From positions 22,350,810 to 22,414,809 of the forward strand of contig CM075187.1 of the NCBI GenBank assembly GCA_037577475.1: a stretch of DNA of 64,000 nt. Direction: 5' to 3'. A program made the translations under genes and the position numbers. The notes beneath the pieces were generated by a model that saw only the letters and a list, made by a program, of their open reading frames with translations, was not told where the DNA came from and ran no database searches. This document shows, one piece after another, positions 41,050-51,800 of this stretch (position 1 is its first letter; each line of letters begins with the position of its first letter). This stretch comes from Chaunax sp. Z400. Its lineage: Eukaryota > Chordata > Actinopteri > Lophiiformes > Chaunacidae.

Positions 41050-41539
41050 TTTTTTAATTTTGAAAACTGAACTTTTTCTCAGATATGCAATTAACAAGTG
41101 CTGTAATCAACAGGGACAACTTAAATACCTTTCTGTCTTTCTTCAATGTAATGCTTGATTAAATGTTACTGATTAAATGATAAAATGTATAAATTAAACT
41201 ATTTCATTGATTACTCTGCTAATTGTTTTTCCATTAATCCATTGTTTGGTTTGTGAAAATTAAAAATAATTACAATAATTTAGAAAACCCACACATTTCT
41301 TAACCTGAAAATATTATTAGTTTTGCATGAAAAATCAATTGCAAATAAATGTTCTGTGATTCACCTTTAAGTGATTGATTGACTAATCATTTCAGTTAAA
41401 AATGTCTCTTCTTATCTATAATAAGAAACCATATTTTAACCTCTTTACATGTGAATGCAAAACTTAATTTAAAAGTAACTTGTAACTAAAACTGTAACGA
41501 AATAAAAAGTAAAATCTTTCCCTCATATATGTAGTGATG
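41050..41539. other. Intergenic, nothing recognised
   Basis: Very AT-rich, no gene. Confidence 0.4.
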
Positions 41540-41625
41540 TATCCATCCATCCATCCATCCATCCATTTTATCAGTCTACTGTACTGTGTCCTTCCTCTTT
41601 CTATCTCCAAATCCATCCATCCATT
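41540..41625 (+). repeat. (ATCC)n microsatellite
   Basis: Six ATCC units near 41540-41565 and a shorter run near 41611-41623. They are the complement of the (ATGG)n tail of the LINE at 39.5 kb, so they may mark the tail of a lost minus-strand copy. Confidence 0.85.
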
Positions 41626-42424
41626 AAACCATCTGTGCATCAGATTGTCCATCCACTTACATTTCATGAGATAATTCATCCGCAATGGCCTTCACCTTAC
41701 TTACACTTCACATACTCTGCATCATCCACAATCTGCAGATTAACATTGTCAGCATGAAGAATTAAAAAACACAGCGGTAAATGATTTATATTAAGCTGCA
41801 GGCCCTCTGTAAACACACTCACTGTCTGTACATGCAAAGACAACAAACATCACATTCTTAAAGCATGTTTCTGAAGGGAGAATATATGAGAGAGTGTATG
41901 CTGATCTGATTTACTGGAAACCAACCCCCTACTGTAATTCCTCATTCCAGGCCGAATGGGCTCTGTTCAAACTCCAGTGAACTAGGCAGCAGTGAGGGGG
42001 TCAGTAGATGAGTTATGGGAGGAAACAGGGATGTCTGCCACTAAAACGAGATATTTTTGGTCATGAGTTGTTTAACAAAGAGCACTTATTTAGTTAAAAT
42101 GGACCATTTATAAAAACAATGGTCAGAGTCTGGAGCAGGAGTTGGGAAAGTGAAAGGTTGAAAGTGCTCGGAAATGTCAAATAGGCTACCTGAAGAATGG
42201 CCGATGGTGCTAACAGCTGATATCACTCCAGCTATTCTTCTACTGGATCTGACAGAGGAAGTGTTTGACTGTGTTAAGACTGACAGGAAGGCCGTTTTAT
42301 TAAAGCTGAACCTTTATGTGAAATATTTTTATCTTATTGGCATAAATCAAACGTGGAGCTGCAGAAAAAGCCATCCTACACAGACTAGTCACAGATTTGA
42401 TCATATAAAGACATTTTTTTGTTG

Positions 42425-42640
42425 TTGCTTTTGAATTACCACTGTACTGCACTCGTAATGTACTTCTACTCCACTACATCTCAGATGTTGTACTTTTTAT
42501 TCCACAACATTTACCTGGTAGCAACCTTGTAGATTAATTTATAACAGTATATAAAAATAACATTACTGGCCAGTAATATTGTAATACAGTTCTACTATGA
42601 AATATTATACTACCACGACCCCGACAGTGGCTGGTACAGC
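42425..42640 (+). repeat. Dispersed family, copy 3
   Basis: The left end has TACTTCTACTCCACTACAT and GTACTTTTTATTCCACAACA, then TAGATTAATTTATAACAGTATATAAAA. The first two motifs recur near 58910-58955 and the last recurs at 36290-36330. This combination is found in a MITE-like repeat common in percomorph fish. No terminal repeats could be fixed. Confidence 0.6.
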
Positions 42641-42727
42641 AGTACTTACATATTATCTATGCTTATATACTCACAATGGCAACCATAAGGTATATTAATC
42701 ATGTTCACTAATTACTGTAGTTGCGTA

Positions 42728-42876
42728 ATATATATATATATCTATATATAGATATCTATATATCGATATAGATATATCTATATCTATATATAGATATCTA
42801 TATACAGATATGGATATATATCTATATATGTATCTATATATATATGTATATATATAGATATATATATGTATATATG

Positions 42877-42910
<34 letters not shown>

Positions 42911-43018
42911 GGTATATATATATATATATATATATACTGTATATGTATATATGGTATATAGATATATATGTATATATTGTAGATATATATATATATAGAT
43001 ATACACACACACACACAC
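42728..43018. repeat. Self-complementary AT array with (CA)n tail
   Basis: About 290 bases built from TATA, TATC, GATA and TATG units. The left half is rich in palindromic TAGATATCTATA and ATATCGATAT motifs. The right half contains repeated ATGTATATATGGTATATATA units at about 50-base spacing, then ends in (CA)8. The open frames across it are low-complexity artefacts. Confidence 0.95.
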
Positions 43019-43084
43019 TCAAAAATATACAGCAAATACACTACAGTAATTAGTGATTAAAATAAATAAATACATTTAAAATTC

Positions 43085-43215
43085 ATCAATTGATACTGAT
43101 GTTAAACGTGACATCAAATGTCCACCTCATGGTGGTGCTTCAAGAAACGACAAGGGGAGAATTCATTTATTAGGTAAAAGTGAATGCCTGAACCAAATTT
43201 CATGACATATTTCTC
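43085..43215 (+). repeat. Fragment of a dispersed fish repeat
   Basis: TGTCCACCTCATGGTGGTGC and, further right, CTGAACCAAATTTCATGACA occur in the order seen in a widespread teleost repeat that ends near CCAAATTTCATGGCAATCCA. Only this fragment is recognisable. The class is unknown. Confidence 0.45.
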
Positions 43216-43219
43216 TACC

Positions 43220-45250
43220 ACAGTGGCTGCAGTTCGATTTGCGGCTCCCTCTGTCCACATGATGATGAAGTATTATTGTCATTTTGGGAGGATATAAATG
43301 GAAAAAACGGACCTAAAATTGATCCTTGGTGGACTCCATTAAAATGGGCTAATAATGAGCCTGACTTTCTAATCTAGACTGTTAAAAGGAAAACCAGGAG
43401 AATGATGTCATATCCTGGATGGAAGGCTGCCTTTAATGCAGGAAGATGGCAAATTGTCCTACATCATCTGGGCACTTTTTGTCACATCGTCACTTTTTGG
43501 TAGTGGTATGTAACACAGCCAATTTAAGTGACTCAACAAAAAATAGGTCTAATTGATTTGAAGGGACATTCTAACATTTAATCTTGAATTACGACGAACA
43601 TTTTTGATGTAATGTTTTTGCCTTCAGGAGGATCACTAACATGAGAGCGCGCTAGGAGAGGCTGGAAAGTAATGAGACGATTTGACCATTTTTGTTCATG
43701 TCAAGTATCTTTTATTAGAAAATAAATGTATAAATCCCTTGTTTGGGTTTCGCTTTTCAACACATTTATATTATTTTTGTGAGGAGCTGTAACACAAAGG
43801 TGGGCTGTTTCATATACAGCAGGGATTATGGTTGATGTATGAGCCCTGATATCACACTGAAACCATGACATGATAAATGAAACATCTTATCTTCGTCTGG
43901 AGACACATGTACTTATTATGGACCGTGTGGTGTTTTTCTCTTTTCTCAGCCAGAGCAGCAGCTCAATCTCTCTGAAGCATTTAGTGTCAAACACCCACAG
44001 CTTTATCCACAGAACTGGAGAAAGATCTGGCTGCACCTATTATTCTTTATTATTATTCTGTTATATTAGGAGAAAAAAACACTCTGCCTTGTTTGTATTT
44101 CTTTACACCAATCATAACTGTCTTGGCCCAAGATGTGACGGTGCCCATCCAAATAGTGTCAGGGGGAACTTGTTTTGGTGCACCATTTGCACATGGAGAG
44201 GTGAGCACTGGCATTAAAGATAAGTCCTTGCAACAGAGACAGCTGTTGGCTTGTTCATCATGCTCGTACCATTGGTGACCAGGTCAGGGTTATGTTTACT
44301 TTCTACATGTGGGTTGCCAGCTTGGAGGATGTTATTTCCAGTAGTGAAAGGGATTTTGAAAACCGTACCACACAGCCTGGCAGGCTTATACCCACAGTCT
44401 CCATCCTGTAAGTCAGATTAGGTACCAAGAAACTGGCAGGCTCAAAAGCTCCCTATAAAACACTTGTTAATACTTATTTTTAAGTGCTTTTTAAGTTTCT
44501 GCAGGCTAGCTGTTTCCTCCTGTTTCCAGTCTGCTGGAGATATCTTCATTAGTGGAAAGATTTGGAGGAGATACCAATTCAACACTCAGCAGGACTGTGA
44601 ATAAGAATAAATGAACTATTCCTTGAAGCATGATAGTCAGGATGTGGTTAGCTTTTCTTGTAAATAAGGACAGCAGCTTGTTTGTTTAAAACAAAGCACA
44701 ACAGCTATTTGTAGGAGAAGCTACAGGCTGGAATAATTTCTAGGAAAACTTGGCATCATCGCTGATCCCGTGCACAGTTCTTGCCCCGGACTTTGATTCA
44801 ACAAAGCAGGTTTGTTCCAGCAAGTAACGACCCCGAAAGCTGCAAACGGTTGTTTTAGCTTTTCTGTTTGAGTGCAGCTTAAACAAATGAGATACAACAC
44901 ACAACTGCAATCAGCTCTTTAACACAGAGAATTAACAGTTTTTGCAAATAATTTGTTTGGGGTTAATTTTTTTCCCCTGTTAATGTTGCCTTTGTGTGAT
45001 GACTGATGTCAACAGATTGTTGTCAAATCTTTTCTTAGAAAGTTATTGATGTTAGATACGCTGTTTCTGCCTTATAAAGGCAAAAGGCTGCTTAATGGGA
45101 GTGAGACGGAGAAAAATTACTTCAGATATTTTCACTCAGCAGCCAAATGACAGATTTTACTTAACAGATCGTGAGATTTTTACCTCGTCGAACAAATGCA
45201 AGCTGACTTTTTTTTGCATTTTTTGGCTTTGTAAGGCAGCTGTAACATAA
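43220..45250. other. Downstream flank of p2rx7
   Basis: No coding exon is recognised. If the p2rx7 3' UTR is long it lies here. The first minus-strand AATAAA I see is at 44051-44046, about 1.27 kb past the stop. A TTAG/TCAG quadruplet run lies at 45255-45285. Confidence 0.35.
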
Positions 45251-45321
45251 AAACGGTTAGTTAGTTAGTTAGTAGGTCAGTCAGTGTGGAGTCCCTGCTC
45301 TGCGACATGGAAACACTCTTC

Positions 45322-45825
45322 TCACAGGTCTCCGTTAGCGCAGGCTTGCATGGATGCCATGCTGGCAGGTCTGAAGCCGCTGTACTGTCCGTCTGGGCTC
45401 GGGTACTCCTCTCTGACTCTCCACACACAACAACTGGGAATAGCTGGGTGGCTGTCATTAGGAGGGACCCCAAACCTCCAGCTGATATATTGTCTGTATG
45501 CGCAGTGACGCAGGGCAGCAGTCTGGTGTTGACCAGCGGGTGGAGACAGAGGGTCCCTGTACAGCAGGACGGCCTCCAGCAGAGAGCGACGCAACACAAG
45601 CCGCTCAAACAGAGGAGACGACGTGATGCAGGCGCCATCGCTCTGCCTGCAGCACAGCTCCTCCAGAGAAACAGAGGAGGGAGAGCAGCAGTCACACTTA
45701 CACCAGGCTGGACGACGGGCTCTGGGGTCTGGTTTGGGTTTATGTCCTGTTGGAGACTGGTGGAGATCCGAGCTGGCACCTGGGTGTAGCAGAGAGAGAA
45801 CAGCTCTCAGATGTCCTGCGTCCTC
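45322..45825 (-). CDS. p2rx7: p2rx7 exon 13, cytoplasmic ballast domain
   Basis: 167 codons plus stop (TGA at 45324-45322), residues 413-579. The zinc-binding core is recognisable: AWCKCDCC (452-459), LEELCCRQSDGACITSS, then ALRHCAYRQY, ISWRFG, IPSCCVWRVREEYP and GQYSGF. These match the P2X7-specific ballast domain that also binds guanine nucleotide in the rat structure. The first 40 residues are proline-rich and poorly conserved. About 17 residues follow the usual end of the human protein (GFKSPY). Confidence 0.95.
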   Translation of the reverse strand, partial: EDAGHLRAVLSLLHPGASSDLHQSPTGHKPKPDPRARRPAWCKCDCCSPSSVSLEELCCRQSDGACITSSPLFERLVLRRSLLEAVLLYRDPLSPPAGQHQTAALRHCAYRQYISWRFGVPPNDSHPAIPSCCVWRVREEYPSPDGQYSGFRPASMASMQACANGDL

Positions 45826-48800
45826 CTGTCAGGACAAGAATATATCAATGAAATGAAAGATTAGATTCAACCTGTACTTTAATCTTTTTATGATTGTTTT
45901 AAAATAATCAGTTCACGTACAAAATACATTCAGACTGTGGGTAGACTTGTGGCGTCTACCCACACAAATGGTCTAGTTTTACAGATACAGTATCTGTTGT
46001 TGAGATTTCTGTCTCAACCATAATAAAACGGAGGTGAATTCATTTAAAACAAAGTATTGCAATTCAAATTTAGGAGGTCAAAGTGATGCAACAATATCCA
46101 AAGTTTTTACCCTAAAAAAAACTACACTGGTCATTAATGCCATTAAAAAAAAAAAAACAATCACAATGTGTAATGTTGTCAGGCTGCATTCAGATTGTGT
46201 TGGTGGACAAATCCAAGCAATAATGATTATATGATCACTATATAATGATACAATCATGATTCATATTATAATAAGAAGAATAAGAATAACAGGTAGATTT
46301 TATGTTTCATTAGTAAACTAGAATGATACACACTCTGTTTAGCTTGCCTAACCCATGCTCCACCATCTCCAAATGTTAAGACAGAAAAACATTCCTGGTT
46401 CAATCAATTTATTCCTCTATCCAGATCTGCATCTAAATGTAAAGGGTTTTTTGTCTGACCAATGTCTCACCTCTTCCCAAAGTTTTGTGGGAATCAGTGT
46501 CAGTGGTTTTAGCGTAATTAGAGTGAATGTCTCACAATGTTAAAGAAAGTGGAAAGGAATTCCTGGATCGGCCTCGTTATCTGGATCCAGACCAAAGTTT
46601 AATGGGTTCCCTCCTAGCACATGCGCCATCCTTGCACTAAGATTCGTGGAACTCAACCAGTAGCTTTTGTGTAATCCCGGATATCTGTATCCATCTCACT
46701 GCAGCGGGTTTACCTTGCGAGGCTGAACAGCTGTCAGCTTGACGTCTTGTAAACCTTTCCTCTGTGATCTCTTCACCAGTCGAATGTTGTCCTCATCCAC
46801 ATAGGACACACAGAGGATGGACTGCAACATACAGTACAGTCCCATCATCACACCAGGACACATGATGTATGATCATACAGGTTCGTATTCATCTTTTATG
46901 AACTCTGACAGTCACACAATATGAACATGTCCGTCAAATGAAACCTTTCATCACCTTCCGTTTGTCTTGCACTGGCTCCACTTTCCTCTCAATGTAGTTT
47001 TGTCCAACGTCTGCAGAGTAGCAGCTGGTTCCTATGAGCCAGTCGATCAGCATGGTTGTCTGGATGAAAAGACACACACACACACACAGAGGTACATCTG
47101 CAGTCAGCAACTAACACTTCACATCACTCATGTTTTACAGCACCTTCATTAGCATACATGGATGTGTCTACATACCTGTGATTTGTCCAGGAATGGTTTT
47201 ATTTTACTTAAGATGGGAGGAACACCGCTCACATTGGCATTCTCAAGTGACAAATAGAAGAAGGATGTTTTTACAATTGCGGATTAACTTCAATGCGAGT
47301 GAAGAGAAACTTTTATGTGCGTCTAAAAACCTAAACAAAAGCGTGGCAAGCTGCACAAAGAGAGGAGCGCACACCTGACATGTCTTACCATAGAAATACA
47401 ATGGTTTTGCAGACAGTAAGACTTTCCAGCAGTGCATCTCAATGTAATTGGCCTCATACTGTAACAGATCATGTGAGGTGGTGGTGGAGGTGAAAAGGTC
47501 AACTGTTGTGGAAACGTTTGCCTTTTTTGAAATTCCAAATGAAACAAAGATATGAGGAAAAAGGTTTGAATTTGGTGAGTCCAGCTTTGACTGGGCGGCT
47601 GCTCAGGAGACTGTGTTTTGCTCAATAAGCATCAAATATAGTTGGGAGTGTCCCATTAAGGAAGTCCGACTTGCCAGGATTCCTTTCCTGATTCGACAAA
47701 TCCTAAAGCTCCAGTCGGACATCATGAGTATCACCACAGTATAGTTATCAACTTTCTTTGTTAACCCAGGCTTTCTGAGTCAGGGTCTGTGTGTGTTTCC
47801 ATTAAAGGGGCATTAGGTAGAACATAAAACACGAGCTATGACGAAAGAAAAAAACACTTTGTTGTAAAAAACCCAGGAGAGGAATTCTGGTATAATATGG
47901 CTGCTTGTGTAAATTTGTAAGAAAATATATTTATTTTTACCACCCGATGCACTCTTAATGGTCCATTTATTTCTAATTTTACAGCAGCACAGTGTGGAGC
48001 TCTTTAACTTCAGCTGAATATTATTTGTGATAATCAATCAATGTTCAACACTGTGTTCTATTAGCTGCTATGCAGTGTAAAACGCACAAAACCAGCAAAT
48101 CAGGACCAAAACAACATATTCCAACATAGTCCAAAGGTGCAATGCCTCCATCATCATTTTGTTGGAAAATGTGAAATGTTAATATTGTCTAACTCATTAC
48201 GAACATTTTCAGTAGTTAAGTGAGCGCAAGAACAAACTTGCATACAATTCGTGCTTAGATTTTCTGCATCGCCAACTAAATACAAAGAAGTTTCTGTGTC
48301 AAAAAACACAATGTGATGCATACAGTTTGATTGCACAGCTTTGTTCGGTGACATTACTGACATAAAGCTCAACAAGTTTGCATGTCCAGCATACTCCCTG
48401 TGGTTCATCAGAAATAGTGGATCACTTTGGTCTCTAAACACTCCCTCTTAAAAGAGCCTCTAATAATCCTGGTACCTATAGGTCAAGGGGTTTTGAAAGA
48501 ATGGAGATGCTATTTCCAAAGATGCTGATTAGTAAAATAGCAGATTTTAATCCGAAAACTCCTCTGGACCAGATCACGTTCTGCATTAAGTTATCATGGT
48601 GATCTAGCTTGGGGAAAAGACAGCCACCTTCCTGAAACTGAAAACACACACTGTACCTCACAAATCCATTCATCTCAGTTCAGAGTACACCCCTCTGATT
48701 GTAGCTTAATCTGAAGTTACTAAAACAAATATTTGTTTATTTATTTAAATATTTCTTTATTTTTTTATCATCATTATTTTCCACAATAAGCCAGGCTCTC

Positions 48801-51800
48801 ATCTCTTTCTCTAAAGCTTGTCTTGGTGATAGTAATTGTTTCAGTATTAAAATATGAAGGTTTATTGTGGTGTGTCTGTCATGACTGACACATGCTACTT
48901 GCTAGCAAAACAAACTTAAACTAAAACTTTCAACAGGCTTTGTCCACTGAGATACAGTATTGAAGAAACAGACTGAAAAGACTGTACTTACAGTAAGTGC
49001 AGCACTTAAGCAGATGTACTTAGTCACATTCCGACACTGCTGTATGGAGACTCCATAGTCCAAAGTGAAATTAAATTTTTACTAAGACTGCGCTAAGACA
49101 TGTCACTTCTTTTCTGCTCTGGTGTCTCCAGTGACATCAAGTCATCCCGACAGCCACCCTGAATGATCTAACACTGGCCGCTAAGAGAGAATCGGTTCAG
49201 TTCAGTGCTAACAGAGACTAAATGAATGTGTGACAGCAGCTAACACTGGGTGGTCTCTCACCAGAGCGTAGTACGACAGCGTTGATCCGATGTAGATGAT
49301 GAGCTGGATGAAGCTGAACCTTCCCGCCTGAAAAAAAGCTGCAACTGTCATGTGTTTGTTTTTATTTTTCACATCGTCCTTCAGATTTAGAGCCACAATT
49401 ATAGTGCAAACTGAGATCATAAGTTCTTGTGTGCAAAGAGGGCATGGTAAAAAATACTACTACTACTACTGGGAAGCATACATTATGTAATTTTCCCAAA
49501 GCCTTCTGCGAATTCAAAAGTCCTGATTAGTTTACATTTTAAATTTAAATATATTGAATTTTTTTTTTTAAAAGGAGAATCCCTGAGATTTAAAAAAAGA
49601 AAAAGAAATCTGACAAACTCACCTGTCCAAACACCATGACGTCAAACCTGATCCCGAATGCTTTGTACAGAGTTCGCTCCTCCACTCCGTTCACTGTGTT
49701 GTACTTTGCATACCTGCAGAGACAGAACATATGCTAAATAATAAAAACACTGCAGTTTGGTGCAACAGATGAGCGAAGCAGGTTTATTTACCCTAAAAGA
49801 TGTACCAGTTTTTACTCAGTTCAGGTATCCTTATCTTCTTCAACAGAGGCTGGTCCCTCCGTGATTTTCTATTCTTTCTATTTTATTGATAGGACAGCCT
49901 GAAGAGCTGACAGGAAATGTGGGAGAGAGAGTGGGGGGGAAGACACACGGCAAATGGCCACGAGTCGGAATCGAACCCGCGCCGACCACTAGAGGACTAT
50001 AGCCTCGGTACATGGGGCGCGCCCCCATTGTAACTATTTTATATACTGTTGGGTTGTTTCATCTACAGCAATGCAGCGTATTCTATTATACCACCATGTG
50101 TTTGTAGTGTGGCTGTCCTTTGAGAGCCATATATCTCTAAATAGTCACCTTATCATGAGCTGTTTTCAGCTGTGTGACGATATATTTTCCAGTTAGTCCA
50201 AGAGTGTTTTTAATATATTTAAGTGTGAAGTATATTTACCCGCAGTAGGAAAATTTTCCTTAATCCTTAGGTTTATAAAGAAACAACCACTAAATCTGGG
50301 AAAACATTGATTTTACTGGACAAGAATGATTCCAAGAAGACAAGAAGTACCTTGAATTTGTAGAGTGCTTTTGTAAATGTACTTCAGCCTAAAACCTATC
50401 ATGGTTTATTATTACATTTTCAATTTCCAGATTTTCACTTTCTCTTGTTATTCCCATCCCAGTAGAAATATAACTCATCTTTATATGCATTCAAATTCAC
50501 GGTCATAAAGATGGGAATGTTTCTTAATTATGGACTATTATAATTTGGGCACAAAGTGTTGGTTTTTAGAAATCTAAAAATAACCAAAGCTCCTTTTTTT
50601 TGGTCCTGACTGAACCTGGTGAAGTTGACCTTTGACCCTCAGTCACCTGAAGTTGAGGCCAGGGTAGAGGGTCCTGTTGCTCTCTTTCTCATCCAGCCGT
50701 CTGAAGGAGTATCTGGGAAAGCAGCTCTGCATCAGTCGGTCCAGGTTACAGTCCCATTTGATCAGGATGCCGATGACGCCCCCCTGTGGTCAACAGAGGA
50801 AATAGAAAAACCTCACTGATGGGCAGTTTAGAGAACTCATTTAAAATCTTATTTGATTAAAAGTACGAAGTATTTTGAGTCTAAAATCCAAATCCGTAGA
50901 GGAAATAGTGACAAAATACAAACATGAACTATTGATGTATGACCAAAAGCTTGTTTGTGAGGTCAGTGACCTCCAGGTGGACAGAAGGACAGACAGACAA
51001 CTTGAACCTGGTGTAAAATCTGGTCTGTGGAGTCTGTCAATAAATGTTATCACTGTGATTGTGGACAGAAGTACAAAAAGAAGTCCCAGATTGTAAAACA
51101 AAACATTTTGAAGAGGTATCCCCACCTCTACTGCCATTTCAGAGAACTTTTCCCCAGCCTCTCGAACGACATCTCCCAGTCTGAAGATGGGACAGAGCGA
51201 GTCATTTCCTCTCTGACAGCTCCTCAGGTAGGCATCGTTCATCTCTGGGAGGATGTTCCTCCTGGAAGGACAAAAATAGATTTGAATATTCTCAGAAACC
51301 AAGTTTCTCAAACTCATGGGAATGATGAAGAGGTGAAAACCTTTTAGAAATGTCATTCCTCCTATTAGCTTTTCTTATTTGACTAAAGTTAAATACTGCA
51401 GGGAAAAAACTGCTACATATTAAGCTACACTTCAGCTTGATAAATGTGAAAGTAACATAATAAAAAATACTGAAACAGTAATTAAAACCACAAATAGAGC
51501 AGAGAAGTACTATTTTCTATATAAAAATTAAAATTAAATGACAAAGACCTGCTTATTCTTCACAACTGTTATTCTTTGCAACTTCATTATTACATGAACA
51601 GGACTTTCGATATGGTTTCAGTCTCCATCAGTAGAGAGTCAGAGGTTTGCTGCCTCAGTAGCTGAACCCTGAAGTTGTCTCACCGGATGTAGCTGAACGC
51701 AGGGAACCTGATGTTGTTTTTGATGAGCACAGTGAAGTTCTCAGCTGCTGCCAGCAGAGCAGGCCTGTGGTCAGGAAAATATGAACACAGTACAGAACAT

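Noticed and set aside
45261..45789. 172-codon minus and 167-codon plus frames at the end of p2rx7
   Set aside because: They overlap the true exon 13 in other frames. The true frame alone carries the P2X7 ballast motifs.
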